Assembly: GCA_025526995.1 (NCBI GenBank)
Contig: JAHLKG010000005.1
Location: 1,426,001-1,490,000 of the forward strand
DNA: 64,000 bases
Direction of reading: 5' to 3'
Source: Powellomyces hirtus
Lineage: Eukaryota > Chytridiomycota > Chytridiomycetes > Spizellomycetales > Powellomycetaceae
Shown here: positions 26,442 through 37,413 of the stretch, in pieces
Layout of the letters: the number at the start of each line of letters is the position of its first letter
How positions within the stretch are numbered: the first letter of the stretch is position 1
Translations under genes and position numbers: made by a program
Notes under the pieces: generated by a model
Told to the model about the DNA's origin: nothing
Database searches by the model: none
What the model saw: only the letters and a program-made list of their open reading frames with translations

Positions 26442-28621
26442 CTACAACCCCCAGATGGGTTTCATGTACCGCATTCTCACAGGCTCCACATGGCTCGCGG
26501 TTGTGACCGACACCGCCTTGGTTCCGTCGGCGTCTGGCGGGATCGGCGGGTGGTGGGTGGTGATTTTCGACGCTGGGACCCCGCGCGCGGCACTGGCTTC
26601 CGCGGGGGTGAAGGAGCCGTACGTTGAGCGAGCGGTTGTTGTGTAGCTGTGTGTATAATAGAGAAAAACAGTCAGTCTCGCGTTTTTTGATTTGTGGATG
26701 TGACTTTTGGAGTGGGGGGGAAACGACTTACGACGGTGATGCGGGCCGCTCAAACGCTCCCAGACCCTCGCTCCGTTTGGGTGTCGGCACACCCGCCGCA
26801 TCGCTTCTCGTAACCACCACACACGGTTTTTCCTTGACATTATCCGAATCCGCGAACCGAAACACGGACGAATCGCGGACCCGCCCCGCCGCAGTCGCCG
26901 CAACCTGTCGCCGGTCGCGGAACGAGGCCGGGTCCCAGGTGTGTGATTCCGTCGCGCGTTGCGGCGTCTGTTGGTCAGAGGGGTCGGTGGAGGCGAGTGG
27001 GTTGCGAGGTGGCGAGCGGGCCCGGGGCGTGCGTCGATGAGAAGCGGGGTGGGCAGTGTAGGTGGAGCATGTTGTGGCGAGGGTGGGGTCGGTGTGGGCG
27101 CCGAATGAGATGGCGCTTTCGAGTGTATGCGGCTGCTGGTCACAGTAGTCAATTTCTGGCCTCCCTCGTCGAACCCGCGCTATGATGCTCCACACATTTA
27201 CCTTAACAACCGCGACAACCGGCGCTTTCTTTCCCTGATACGTATCTCCATACACCGACGTCCACTTGACGCCATCCTGTTCATCCAACACATGCGATTT
27301 GGTGCGTGGCACTTGCACCGCAGCGAGTCCGCCCGCGCGCACGTCGTGGCCCGTGAAGGAGCGGCCGTAGGTCGTGGATGTGGAGGTGGCGCTGTCGGAT
27401 GTTCCGAGCTGGGGTGAATGAGGGAATGAGGGGGTTGTGGTGCGGAGAGGGGGTGAGTGAGGATGTTTGGGAAGTTTCTTACTGTGAAATGCGCAGACCG
27501 GTCCGCGTTTCCCGCCGCAACTCCGCGTTGCGCGTAATCTACATTCTGCGGAGCTCCATAAGCTACAAACGCACACAAAGAAGTGATTCATCAGCACGGA
27601 CCACACCACCCACACACGTATCACTCACATCAACCTACCTCCCCTCGCCGTACTCTCCCACTTTTCGCTTACCCCATCCTCCATCGCGGGCGCCCACTCC
27701 CGCAACTTCTCCACAACAGGTACATACGTATCCCGCTCGCGCGGCAGGAGGGCGTCGCCCGCGGTCGTTGTGTAGGAGGATCCGGATGTGCCGAGAACGA
27801 TGTGGGTGAGTGTTTTGGTGTGTGGGAGGATGCGGCGGCGGGACGGGTGGTGCTAGGTGGGGTTGTGAAACTAGTTAATGGGGGATTATGGGGGGAAGCG
27901 TGAGAGGGGAATAGGGCATTGCGTACTGCTGGGAATGCGGCGGCGTAGGTGCTGTCGGTGCCCCCGAGGGCGTCTTTGTCGCGGAAGATGGGTGGATACA
28001 TCTATGAGGTAGATAGTAGAGACAAGATCAGACAGTGGCCGATGAGACCTCACAGGGGTTTGATTGTTGACGTGCATGGTCACGCTTTGCGATCTCCCGC
28101 CCATCTTCTCTCATCGACATCTCTGGCTTTGTGAAATCCGAATGACTCCTCGAGGTCGGCTCCGTATTCATGCTCGGATCGCCGATCGTGAAATGACTGG
28201 TTCGGGGATCAGACGCATCTAAAACAATTGCACGTCAATGTTTCTAGCCACAGCGTCGCAAGCATTGTGGAACACTCAAAGATTCTTGGCTGCACCTATT
28301 TTTTGGGCGGGTGCTCCGTATTTCCGCGGATACTCGTCGTGAGTGGTGGTTGACCATTTGGGCGGCGGGATGTCGGCGTAGGGCGAGGTATGGTCACCTG
28401 CTTCCGCGTTCGAATGTGCTACATTCAATCATCGAAAGCTCATCTCAGCTCTTGATCATGCACAATGTCCTCGCGCACCACTCATACGTACGCAAAAAAC
28501 GGTTCTCGCGCGCCGGGCCATAGAGTTTGCGCTGCATGTAGGCGCGGTGCGCGGCGCCCACATCCGTCCATCGCGGATCGTAGTCGGCCGTTAATGGGAG
28601 AAGCTGCGTTGTTGCTGCCAT
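26442..28621 (-). CDS. Axonemal microtubule-associated-type repeat protein (SAXO/PPP1R32-like)
   Basis: About nine short exons on the minus strand can be joined to an estimated 500-550 aa. The start is ATG 28621 and the stop is at 26442. The chain is built from loose repeats in which Ser/Thr-Tyr or Trp-Ser-Thr cores alternate with a polar strand. Examples are KWSTTTHDEYPRKYG, SHFTIGDPSMNTEP followed by SHSDFTKP, STYAAAF, SSYTTTAGDAL, STTYGRSFTGHD, SAISFGAHTDP, SVFRFADSDN and STYGSFTPAEA. Such spaced aromatic/Ser-Thr repeats without globular domains are typical of proteins lying along or inside axonemal doublets, such as PPP1R32/SAXO4 and related microtubule inner proteins. The conserved phrase KWESTARG-AYGAP crosses an intron, which supports the gene model. 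Assignment to one named family is uncertain. A flagellar role is inferred from style and from the flagellar genes nearby. Confidence 0.6.
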
Positions 28622-31003
28622 ATAAAGAATCCTCCGAGTATTATTTAATTGAGAAGAGGATTCGAGTGCTGGTGCTCCTAGTCGACACGTTTAACATAAA
28701 AACTGCCGAGCAAAGGGAGGGGTCGGAGCTCACGTAATCCGCCACAAGCGCCACAAACGCCACCTTGTGTGGTCATAGGATAGCGCACACAAATATGTAG
28801 CTGCGTCGAGACTTACATCTCATCAACGTGCAGTAACCTGGTGCATTCTGTACCTCCTCGATACCCGAACGTCCTCTGCATCGTTGGAGAGCTGCACAGC
28901 CACTCTAGATGAAGGTTACACAGAAATAGAGTCATTTACGTTCATTCCTCTGCACAGTGCATTCCAAGGTGTACTGCTTACTTCTAACAGCTATTACAGC
29001 GAGAACGGAGTCGGCAATCAACAGATGCAAGTAGATCCAAATGTATATTCTCTTCAAGTTGCTTAATCAACAAGAAATACTGTCAGTCCGTCAATCTGAC
29101 AGAAAATAGCGTTCCCGGGATGTCATATGACCTCTCGTGAGTCTTTCATCTAAACTAGACTACGCAGGCATTCCAACGTGAAATCTCGTACATAGGGAAG
29201 CTATTTACAGGACGAACCCGATATTCCGAATAATTCCTATGTGCACAGATACACTCATCAGTCCTGTCACATTCTAACACAAGAATGCTGAGAACGAAAG
29301 ATATCTCTGAAAAGAGCAGGTGTTTCTCTGGACCTCGAGTCTCGATGTGCTGAGTGTTTCTGGTCGAGGTCCCCCAAGAAGCCATGTCCTCCGAAGTGTC
29401 CAATCCAGCTTAACGTCAGCTGCTTCGGGCGTAAACCGGTTCATTTGTTGACCTGCTCCTTCTCCTCCATTTGGCGAGCGAGCTCTTTGATTTCAGTTTA
29501 CTGCGGTGGGCATGCTCACTGGGCACGTACGGGGAAAGGGTCATCCAGTACTTCAGCAATCTTGCGGATGAACGTCCAACGTCAGCTCATTTTTTGGCTT
29601 CTTGCTCGGGGGCACCTTCTTCCATCCGCTCCTCCTGCGAGCGAGCTTTCTGATTGCACATGCTCTGCCTGTTACAGTCAGTGGAATCAGTTTTTCAGTT
29701 TACTGTGATGGGCAGGCTCGCTGGGCACGTAAAGTGATAGCAGAGTACGACCTGGGGCTCCCCGACCCCTAGGGTTCAAAGGGGTTCCAGCATACAGCGC
29801 ATGCGGTTGACGATATAGTCCCCAACCTGAAACACAAACAACGCCGCCCGCATCAAAATCACTGATTGAACCCGTCTTACGACGGGCGCCCCAGTCGCTG
29901 GTTTGCCGCCATCACCCTTAGGTGTCCTTGGCCCGACGCCCCGGCGGCATGATTTTCAATGATAGCAGCTTTGGTTTCCTGCTGATTGCCCAATCCTTGG
30001 AACTGTTCGGTTGGGCCCCGACGGTATAGATTTGACACCAACATTACTTTACAAGCATTATCCTCGTGAATGAAATTAGGCTTGCGGTAGGCGTCCATAT
30101 TTTTTGGCAGTGAAGTGATAGTAATGGAGTTGATCGAACTCCATAGGGTGGAGGATATAGCTATTGAAATTCCTGCTAGTACTTTAGGATCGGGATAGGT
30201 TAGAGAACTTGGAAATTTATCATATATTCTACAACTCCTGTTTTTTTGTTTTTTTTTTGGCATGCTCTAAGGTGAGATGTTGCGCGCTTCTCCAACCGCA
30301 AGTATGGAGCGGCGTACTTTCTGCCATGATATTGATGAGTTGATGAGGTTCACATCTGTACTATCACTAGCGTCTTCACCCTACGCTGGAGGGAGCATTC
30401 TTTCCCCATGTTTTCTATCAACGTACTCTTTGAGTCTGTTTTGGGAGACGACCGTTTGTGAGAAATGGGGTGTCTGTTGCCATGGGACCCAGTCCCTTAC
30501 GTGAGCGGCCCGTCGGCCTTCGTCACCTTGTTTCCGCTACAAAGTTTCCTTCGTCCATCCCACTTTTTCCTCTGCGCTTTATTCTTTCTTCCTTTGTCAA
30601 CTTCCAGCATATCACCCTTCCTATCTTCTGATACGTGGCGCTCGCGCTCTCTTCCAACTACGCTTGGTCTCACGTCGTCTGTTTCCTTTGCTACCGTCTT
30701 TCGCCGCGACCGCGTCCGGATAGCGTTTCGGTTACCGTAGACCTCAGTGATAGTAGTGTAACCGAAGACGGATATCACGAAGATTGCGGTTTAGCCTTAA
30801 ACCCATTTCCCGTCTTCTGCCCACATCCTGGACCCTGCTCTGCCTTGAACTTGTCACTTGCGGCGGCACCCATCACACTCACTCCCGGCTGTCACACGCG
30901 TCGCTCGGAGCTCAGACTCGGCAGCTTAACTGTAACCATTACCCCGGAACTGCATTCACTCGCACGTTCTCCCTCGATTTCAAAATACCTATTTCCAGCG
31001 CGC
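28622..31003. other. Intergenic, 2.4 kb
   Basis: A long gap between divergent genes with several decayed-looking features. A diverged direct duplication lies at 29463-29730. An unsupported minus-strand open frame of 128 codons spans 29877-30263. The last few hundred bases, pyrimidine-rich around 30480-30640, are probably the leader of the Gln/Ala/His-rich gene. Confidence 0.5.
29463..29730. repeat. Diverged direct duplication
   Basis: The segment 29463-29530 recurs at about 29630-29730. Shared blocks are gcgagcgagct, cagtttactg, a gggca-gctc block and ctgggcacgta. The second copy has about 35 extra bases in the middle. It looks like an old local duplication or a transposon remnant; no ends or coding capacity remain. 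Confidence 0.6.
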
Positions 31004-32425
31004 ATGGAGCCCAGCCAGCAACAGCAGCAGCACCAAGGCTCTGCGCGAGCGCGGACCAGGCTCGAGCATCACAACCTCCAACAACAACAACAACAACAAC
31101 AACAACACCTGCAACCGCAACCGCAACCGCAACCGGACGATAGCCATTCCGCAACCGCCATGTCTGACGATCAGATCGGAACAGAATCACAACCGACATC
31201 AACAACGACGGCGGCTGCGAAAAAGCAGAGACGGACGCGCTCTAGAGGGAAAGATGCTCCTGCGCCGCCGGCAAAGAGGGCAAGGCGCGACCATGCCACT
31301 GCGGACGCTGGATACGACGAAACCCTTGTAGATGTTGGAACGTCGGATGAGGGGCAGTCCCATCCGCATGATGATCAACCTCATTCCGAATACCCTGCTG
31401 TCGACGCGCTCCCGGCCACACCGACGGCGTCGGATCTTTTGACAGCACTCGCACCACCTTCGCTCGGGCCTATTGCACCCTTACCGCATTACAACAATAA
31501 CGTACCGTTTGTCGATCCGACGACAAACACACCTTCCCCGGTTCTCGCTCCGATTCCGCTACCGAACGAGGCCGAACACAATCATCCTTCTGTCTACATC
31601 CAACATCATCACAACGACACCGCGGCAAACCTACTCAATGCCACAACCATCACCACCAACATCACAGCAAGCAGCAGCACCAACAGTAGCAATCAAACTC
31701 TGGTCAGTCTGCTGCAACCTCTCTCGGAACCCCCGCTAGTCCCGCACGTCCGCGCGCGACGCGCTCCGACGTCATATAGGCGGAGAAAACCACAGCAAAA
31801 CTACCCCGCCGCGAAGCCACCATACCTGCTCGAGAGGTCTATAGCAGCTGCCGCGGCCGCAGCGGCAGCTGCCAGCGGCGGTGGTGCTGGACCGACCCTT
31901 TCCGCGGGCGGGAATGGGTCCACCACCGCGTACCGAGTCGGCGGCGGTGTCACCGGCACGTTCCCTGCATTCCTGCAGCAGGTCACACCGCGAAACCAGG
32001 TCACAGCGGGGGAAGCGCACCGAAACCCGGTCAGCGCGCGGTTTGTAGATAGATCGTGGTGGATGGGTGGAGGAACCACGCTCCCCGCCTCATCCAGTGT
32101 TGGCGGCACCACCGCGGCTGCGGCTGCGGCTGCTGCTGCTGCGGCTGCTGCTCTCATGGTTGCTGGTGGATCACTCGATCACCATCACGACGAACAACAC
32201 GAGAACCATGACCACCACACGTCTTATACCATCCCACATTCGACCGACTGGGCGCCGTCGCCTCCGCATCATCATCATCATCATCATCACCACCACGATC
32301 ACACGGACCCGGATCAAATGCCGGATTCAAATCAGGACATCCCGTCAGGCGTTGTGGGTGCAATGCCCACTGAGCCGAGGGATTTGCTGGGCATGCTGCT
32401 CTTGGCTGCCAATGGCGAGGCGTGA
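31004..32425 (+). CDS. Low-complexity protein with poly-Gln, poly-Ala and poly-His tracts
   Basis: A single exon of 474 codons from ATG 31004; the frame is open further upstream but without conserved character. The N-terminus has Q5 and Q9 runs and a PQ-dipeptide repeat. Two basic clusters (KKQRRTRSRGK and PAKRARR) would serve as nuclear-localisation signals. There are two Ala tracts (about 9 and 13 residues) and a run of ten His near the C-terminus, followed by a short amphipathic end, RDLLGMLLLAANG. The homopolymers use mixed codons at several places, which suggests selection at the protein level rather than simple slippage; the His run is mostly CAT repeats. No DNA-binding domain is recognisable. 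Tract-rich nuclear proteins of this kind are often transcriptional regulators, but the function here is unknown. Confidence 0.6.
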   Translation: MEPSQQQQQHQGSARARTRLEHHNLQQQQQQQQQHLQPQPQPQPDDSHSATAMSDDQIGTESQPTSTTTAAAKKQRRTRSRGKDAPAPPAKRARRDHATADAGYDETLVDVGTSDEGQSHPHDDQPHSEYPAVDALPATPTASDLLTALAPPSLGPIAPLPHYNNNVPFVDPTTNTPSPVLAPIPLPNEAEHNHPSVYIQHHHNDTAANLLNATTITTNITASSSTNSSNQTLVSLLQPLSEPPLVPHVRARRAPTSYRRRKPQQNYPAAKPPYLLERSIAAAAAAAAAASGGGAGPTLSAGGNGSTTAYRVGGGVTGTFPAFLQQVTPRNQVTAGEAHRNPVSARFVDRSWWMGGGTTLPASSSVGGTTAAAAAAAAAAAAALMVAGGSLDHHHDEQHENHDHHTSYTIPHSTDWAPSPPHHHHHHHHHHDHTDPDQMPDSNQDIPSGVVGAMPTEPRDLLGMLLLAANGEA

Positions 32426-32697
32426 TGAGTGGCGAATATGTCTCAGCGAACTGGTCATATTTGGTTTAACGAGATACTTTTCCTGTACATGCAACTTGCG
32501 CGTTGTTTGCGAATTAATATACTTTTGGTTTCCCCCCCTTTATTTTACCAGCGGACAAGAGACATAACTCATTCATGATTACATACAATATACACACAAG
32601 TCGTAACGCAACAGGAACGACGGAGACGTCGGAAGAAGGATAAGTACAAAAACATTCTCAAGGTACTACCAAAAAACAAATTTAAAAAATGAACACG

Positions 32698-33267
32698 CTA
32701 CGACGATCCCGTTGCATGCGGTTGCGGTCGCCATACCGGCAAATGCATTGTAAACCCCATCACATTCCGCATAGGAAGATTAGTTTTCCGCCATGCCGGT
32801 TTGACCAACGGGGGTGGATGCTCCACTGGTGGAGGCGGAACCGGCACTGATTGTTGTGGTGGTGTTTGTGGCCTTGGCTGTTGCTGTTGCTGTTGTTGCG
32901 GACGAGGTGGTGCAGGTGAGGCTCTTTTGGGCGGCGAGTTCGGGATCGTTATGGATGGCATTACTCTTGGTGGTTGGGGAGCGTTAGCATTTGCCTTCTG
33001 TTCCAAAGGCACGTTGTGGATTATTTTGCGATGCGGTCGTTTTCGAGGCAGGGCGGGAGTGGGACTTGTCGTTGTGGTGGTGGTGTTGGGTTGAGTGGCT
33101 GGTGGTGGTACAGATGCCGCGAGAGTGGGAGGCGGGAGGGGTGTGGTTGTGGTGGTTGTCCAGCTATACGTTTTCCCGCCTGCGGCCCGTTGCATTGCGA
33201 GGCGCATAGAGTTGGCGTCGGCGAGAGCTCGTTCTTGTGGGTTCGTTGTGGTTTTCTTTTTGGGCAT
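32698..33267 (-). CDS. Small basic Pro-rich protein, unknown function
   Basis: A single open frame of 189 codons starting at ATG 33267. It begins MPKKKTTTN and continues with a helical segment, ERALADANSMRLAMQRAA, then GKTYSW. After that come Thr/Pro-rich low-complexity sequence, basic patches (RKRPHRK), a Q7 run and a distinctive C-terminus, MRNVMGFTMHLPVWRP. The two ends look conserved and the middle is disordered. I do not know a family with these ends. The basic character suggests a nuclear or nucleic-acid-associated protein. Convergent with the preceding plus-strand gene. Confidence 0.5.
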   Translation of the reverse strand: MPKKKTTTNPQERALADANSMRLAMQRAAGGKTYSWTTTTTTPLPPPTLAASVPPPATQPNTTTTTTSPTPALPRKRPHRKIIHNVPLEQKANANAPQPPRVMPSITIPNSPPKRASPAPPRPQQQQQQQPRPQTPPQQSVPVPPPPVEHPPPLVKPAWRKTNLPMRNVMGFTMHLPVWRPQPHATGSS

Positions 33268-33965
33268 GGGTAGGGACGGGGGTTCTGTAGGAGTGGGTGG
33301 AGGGTGGGCGTAGGGATGTCGGGATTCTGGGACGTTAGGGGAGCGGAGCGGAGTTGTAAACGCGCATTATTGATTGATGAGGGGGGACGTCACAGTCACC
33401 TTCCCCTCTGACAGAACTACTATGACTACAGTTCTGGCGACAGACACAAAGACGGACATGGTTAGATGGCAGGCACGCATACATGTCTTATGAAGAGTAC
33501 TTTACACTCCCACACCGCAGGATTTGTGGTATTAGTGAATTGTTCTGGCAAGTGACTTGCTTGTTGTCACATATCATTGAGGATCGACAGCAACCTGCCG
33601 AACAACGTCAAATCGCGCCAGGATGCTGATGCGCTTTCGTAGACTACACACGCACGATATCACAATGCAGCATGAGCAGACGCTCGACACCTACTCTCTT
33701 GGTCTTCTTTTTGGACTTTGGATGGAATGGATATTGTGCGCGATGCGTTCAAGTGCCTGATAGGCGCACACGTCGGATATTCGGACATGAGTCACTCACG
33801 CGTCTCGCTTTGTGAGACTTTTTGTCTCACCTCTGTGAGATAACACTTCACTAGCACCTGCCTGCCAGAGCGCCTGCCTGTCAAACTTGTAAACAGTATA
33901 TATCCCTAGCCCACTCGCTTGAAACGAGAACTTCAGGGAACGACATCTCAGGAAGAAGGATAGTA
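33268..33965. other. Divergent intergenic region
   Basis: This 0.7-kb space separates the Pro-rich gene (-) and the helicase gene (+) and should hold both promoters. No gene seen. Confidence 0.55.
33897..33903 (+). promoter_or_regulatory. TATA-like element of the helicase gene
   Basis: The sequence tatatat lies 63-69 bp upstream of the ATG at 33966, in a position suited to a core promoter. Positional evidence only. Confidence 0.4.
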
Positions 33966-35917
33966 ATGCTTCTCCGGTTACCAGCACGAGGAGCGAAGCT
34001 TCCTCGCACATTCCTCCGCTTCAATTCCACAGCTCTCGCGCACCAGCCAGCACCACCACCAGCACCATCGCCCCAGCGAAAATGGCCCCCCCGAGGCACA
34101 AGGCCCACCGCACTCTCCACACCCGAGTCGCCTCACCCGCCGAATCACCACATCCTAATTGCGCACAAAGACGACTTGGTCCTGGATGACAGCGTTGTCG
34201 CCGCGCAAGCCGAACCGATCGTGCTGTCAGACGAACAGGAAAGCTTGATTGAGTTGCTGCTGAGTGGGAAAAATGTGTTTTTTACGGGAAAGGCGGGAAC
34301 GGGCAAGACGGAGGTGTTGAGACAGTTTGTGGAACGCGCGAGGGGGTTGGGGAAGAGGGTTGCGGTCACGGTATGTGGCGATTTTTTGACAGGTCTCCAT
34401 GTGAAGAAGAAATGCGTCGAGGCTGATCTGTACCTTGGTGTTCTCGGATTTGCTTCTAGTCTGCAACGGGAATCGCGGCGTCACATGTATGCACCACCGC
34501 TTCCATTCGCCTGCGGGCTGACACGCCCAAAGTCTAACCGCGCCCGTCTCCTCCTAGATTGACGGCATGACCCTCCACTCGTTCCTAACTCTCTCCGGCC
34601 GCACTACCAGCAAATACGACCTCCTCGACGCCGTGCGCGGCAGTCCCATCCGATCCGCCAAATTCCTCGAAACCGACGTTCTCGTTATTGACGAAATCTC
34701 CATGGTGCATCCGGAACTCTTTGACACTCTCGAGTACGTGTCGCGTCTCACGCGTCAAAAGACCGGACCGTTTGGACGAATGCAGGTGGTGTTCTGTGGC
34801 GATTTCCATCAATTGCCCCCTGTGACTAGGGACCGCGATTTGGAGCATTTGCCGGAAGATGCCCCGCTCCCCCCGACATTCGTGTTTGAGAGCGCGACTT
34901 GGAAGGTTATGAGACGGATGGAGAATCTGAAATTGGTCGAGTTGAAGCAGATTTTTAGACAGAGGGATCCGAAGTTTATCGCGGTGCTGGATCGTGTGCG
35001 ACAGGGCGTGTATGATCGGTTTGTGAGGAACACGCTCGGGCCGTGCTGGAACCGGAAATGGGATGATGAAGACATACTGGTACGTTTTGGCGTGTAACAT
35101 TTATCTCGATGGGACTCAATCTCAACCACATCCTGTTTCTGTCTAGCCCCCAACAATCATCACCGGATACCGCGCCCGCGCCCTCAGACACAACCAATAC
35201 CGACTCGACGCTCTCCCTGGCAAAGAGCACATCTACCACGCGGTCGACACGTTCGGCCCGGACCAGCGCTGGACCGCGTGGAAGGGGGCGAACAAGTACC
35301 ACCAGATCTTTGCGTGCATGAACCCATCTCAGAAATACATTAAAGAAGACACTTACTTCACCATCCCTAGCGTTGTGCCGCTAAAAAAGGACGCCCAGGT
35401 TGTGCTGATGCGCAACATTGCCGTCGAAAAGGGGCTGGTGAATGGTGCTAGAGGAACGGTTGTTGGGTTTGATCATGCGCATTGCAATGCATTGAATGAG
35501 AAAGCGATATTGCCGATCGTCCATTTTCCGGCCTTGCGAGCGACGTACCGGATCGGATACCAGACGTGGGAATATTTACCGTTTGGCGTTGCGCGCACGC
35601 CGGGCATGGAGCGGTATTATTCCTCCAAGGGACGATCCCGCCCGCCCACAGCGACAGTCACGCGAACGCAAATACCCCTAACCTTGGCCTGGGCCCTCAC
35701 GGTGCACAAGAGTCAGGGAATGACGCTGGATCGAGTCACGATTGATCTGTCGTCGGCGTTTGCGGCGGGACAGGCGTATACGGCACTGTCAAGAGCGCGG
35801 TCGTTGGATGGGTTGTCGATTTGGGGACTGACGGGCAGATCGGTGTTCTCGGATGAGAGGGTGTTAGAGTTTGGGAGGCATCTTGAGGAGGAGACAGTGG
35901 GACTGGATCAGCAGTGA
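33966..35917 (+). CDS. PIF1-like DNA helicase, predicted mitochondrial
   Basis: Four exons (33966-34370, 34460-34486, 34558-35079, 35147-35917), all joined in phase 0, give 574 aa. Residues 1-25 (Arg/Ser/Ala-rich, no acidic residue: RLPARGAKLPRTFLRFNST) look like a mitochondrial targeting sequence. Superfamily 1B helicase motifs follow: Walker A GKAGTGKT (108-115), TGIAA in the 27-nt second exon (SATGIAASH), DGMTLHSF, Walker B VIDEISM, motif III GDFHQLPP, ELKQIFRQ, and near the end LTLAWALTVHKSQGMTLD and YTALSRAR. These match the PIF1/RRM3 set. The enzyme should unwind DNA 5' to 3' and help maintain mtDNA and resolve G-rich structures. Without the micro-exon the protein would lack motif Ia, which is strong support for the four-exon model. 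At 574 aa the protein is compact for this family. Confidence 0.92.
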
Positions 35918-36222
35918 AGTTAGGGTTGCTTGCGTAATGGCACGAATAACCTCGCGCAGAGAGATGATCCTGCGTCCGCAGCGCTTTGGGGGGTGCAGTC
36001 CCGTTGATTTCAGGAGTTAGTTTACTGGAGGTTTTCCTTTTTGTTTTCGTTTCTTTCCTGGTTTCTTTTTGTACATCCTTAAGGAAAATACCTTCTTCAT
36101 ATAGTCTTAATGAATACTTTCCTATTGTCTGCCAAAGCTATCCCGACTGCATACGGGTTCTGAGCTATCTACATGGAGTGTGGAGCTGTAACCTATACTA
36201 AAAAGTCCCTATCTCCCGCGCG

Positions 36223-36861
36223 TCACGGAGACGCCCCACTGTCCAACTCAAACACATGCGAAGGAAAATCCTCATGTATTTCACAGACGATCCCCGGCGA
36301 GGACAGCGTGTACGTTCGCCAAAACCCGTTTCCGGCAGCATCGCGTCCGACTTTGGTCAATGCAAACTCGGGCAAGATGTTGAGATACCGAAACAGTTGG
36401 CCGATGCCAACGTGCTGGTCGACGAGGAGGCGCAGATACTTTTCGTCCCGGATGATGACGGTGCTGTTGGCGGTGCAGCATGTCTGGGATTGAGGTGTGT
36501 GTGGCTCGATTAGGATGGTGGGTGTGCGATGATGAAGGGGAGGGTGTGGAGATTGGGGTATTTGACCGTACCTTTCCTTTGATGATGAGAAGCACCTTGC
36601 GGTGGAATATAGCTGGCACGTCGTCCAGTGACGACGCGAGTTCGTTTTTAAGGATCTCGACAGTAACTTTGGCATTATGGTAGGCGCTGTTTGCAATGTC
36701 GGATAATGTAAGGACCAAAGGATACCGGTGGTTTACCGTGATATCCCAAATTCTACCTCTGACCTGAGTATTCGCTGCACGTTGCCGTTAGCGGTAAGTA
36801 ATATACGCTCGAGAGGGGTGTAGCCTTCGGGGATTAGGACGCTGGTTTCTCTAGATGACAT
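36223..36861 (-). CDS. DUF98 / chorismate-lyase-like protein
   Basis: Three exons on the minus strand from ATG 36861; exon 1 is 36861-36764 and the last exon ends at the stop at 36223. The estimated product is about 155-160 aa. The order of blocks fits the UbiC-like DUF98 fold: LTPLERILLT-type opening (here YTPLERILLTANGNV), a strand with HNAKVTVEIL, FHRKVLLIIKGK, then TANSTVII, GIGQLFRYLNILPEF, FWRTYTLSSPG and the closing CEIHEDFPSHVF. In bacteria UbiC releases 4-hydroxybenzoate from chorismate; DUF98 proteins are related in fold, but their activity is mostly untested. No targeting peptide is evident. The match is judged from pattern memory, so the family call is moderate. The gene is divergent from the Ima1 gene. 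Confidence 0.6.
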
Positions 36862-37413
36862 GATATCTCCCTACACATATTCAAACACACGGGTGAGTTA
36901 CATCGGAAAATTAGAACACAAGTAGGTGTTTCGCAATGTGAAAGAGTGGGAAGAAGACTTACAAAATGAGGGGGTGGGTCGGCTCCGGTCACCATCGAAC
37001 ATGATTTTGAGTCTGGTGTTGTCGTGCCATTTGCGTCAGGCTGCAGGGGTATGCTTGGTGGTCCCATTTTGTTCACTATGCAATTTGGCAGCAATGAAGA
37101 GGAACGTGAGCCAAAACCTTTTGAGTGAGTTTCCAATAGGAGTGACGAAAGCCTTCAAACGGAAGTCGGTATTCGGCAATCCTACCTCACAAGAAGTAGC
37201 TCGGATCGACGGTGTTTCTGCAATCCGCGGAGGGTCCAGAAATGACGAGAATGTAGTTGTTCGGAACAAGAATAAACACAACTTGCAAATAATCTGAACG
37301 ACCGTCGCGTCGCGGAAACTCCGATAGTTCGTCCTATTTGCTTGTTCTTTCCAACCAGCGGGGTTCCACAAAAGAACAAAAGCAAAAACACAACAGAACA
37401 AACATTTGACAAA
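36862..37413. other. Divergent intergenic region
   Basis: It lies between the DUF98-like gene (-) and the Ima1 gene (+) and presumably holds both promoters. Open frames on both strands overlap here but have no family-like content. Confidence 0.5.

Noticed and set aside
29877..30263. A minus-strand open frame of 128 codons.
   Set aside because: No recognisable domain, and the region otherwise looks like decayed intergenic DNA.
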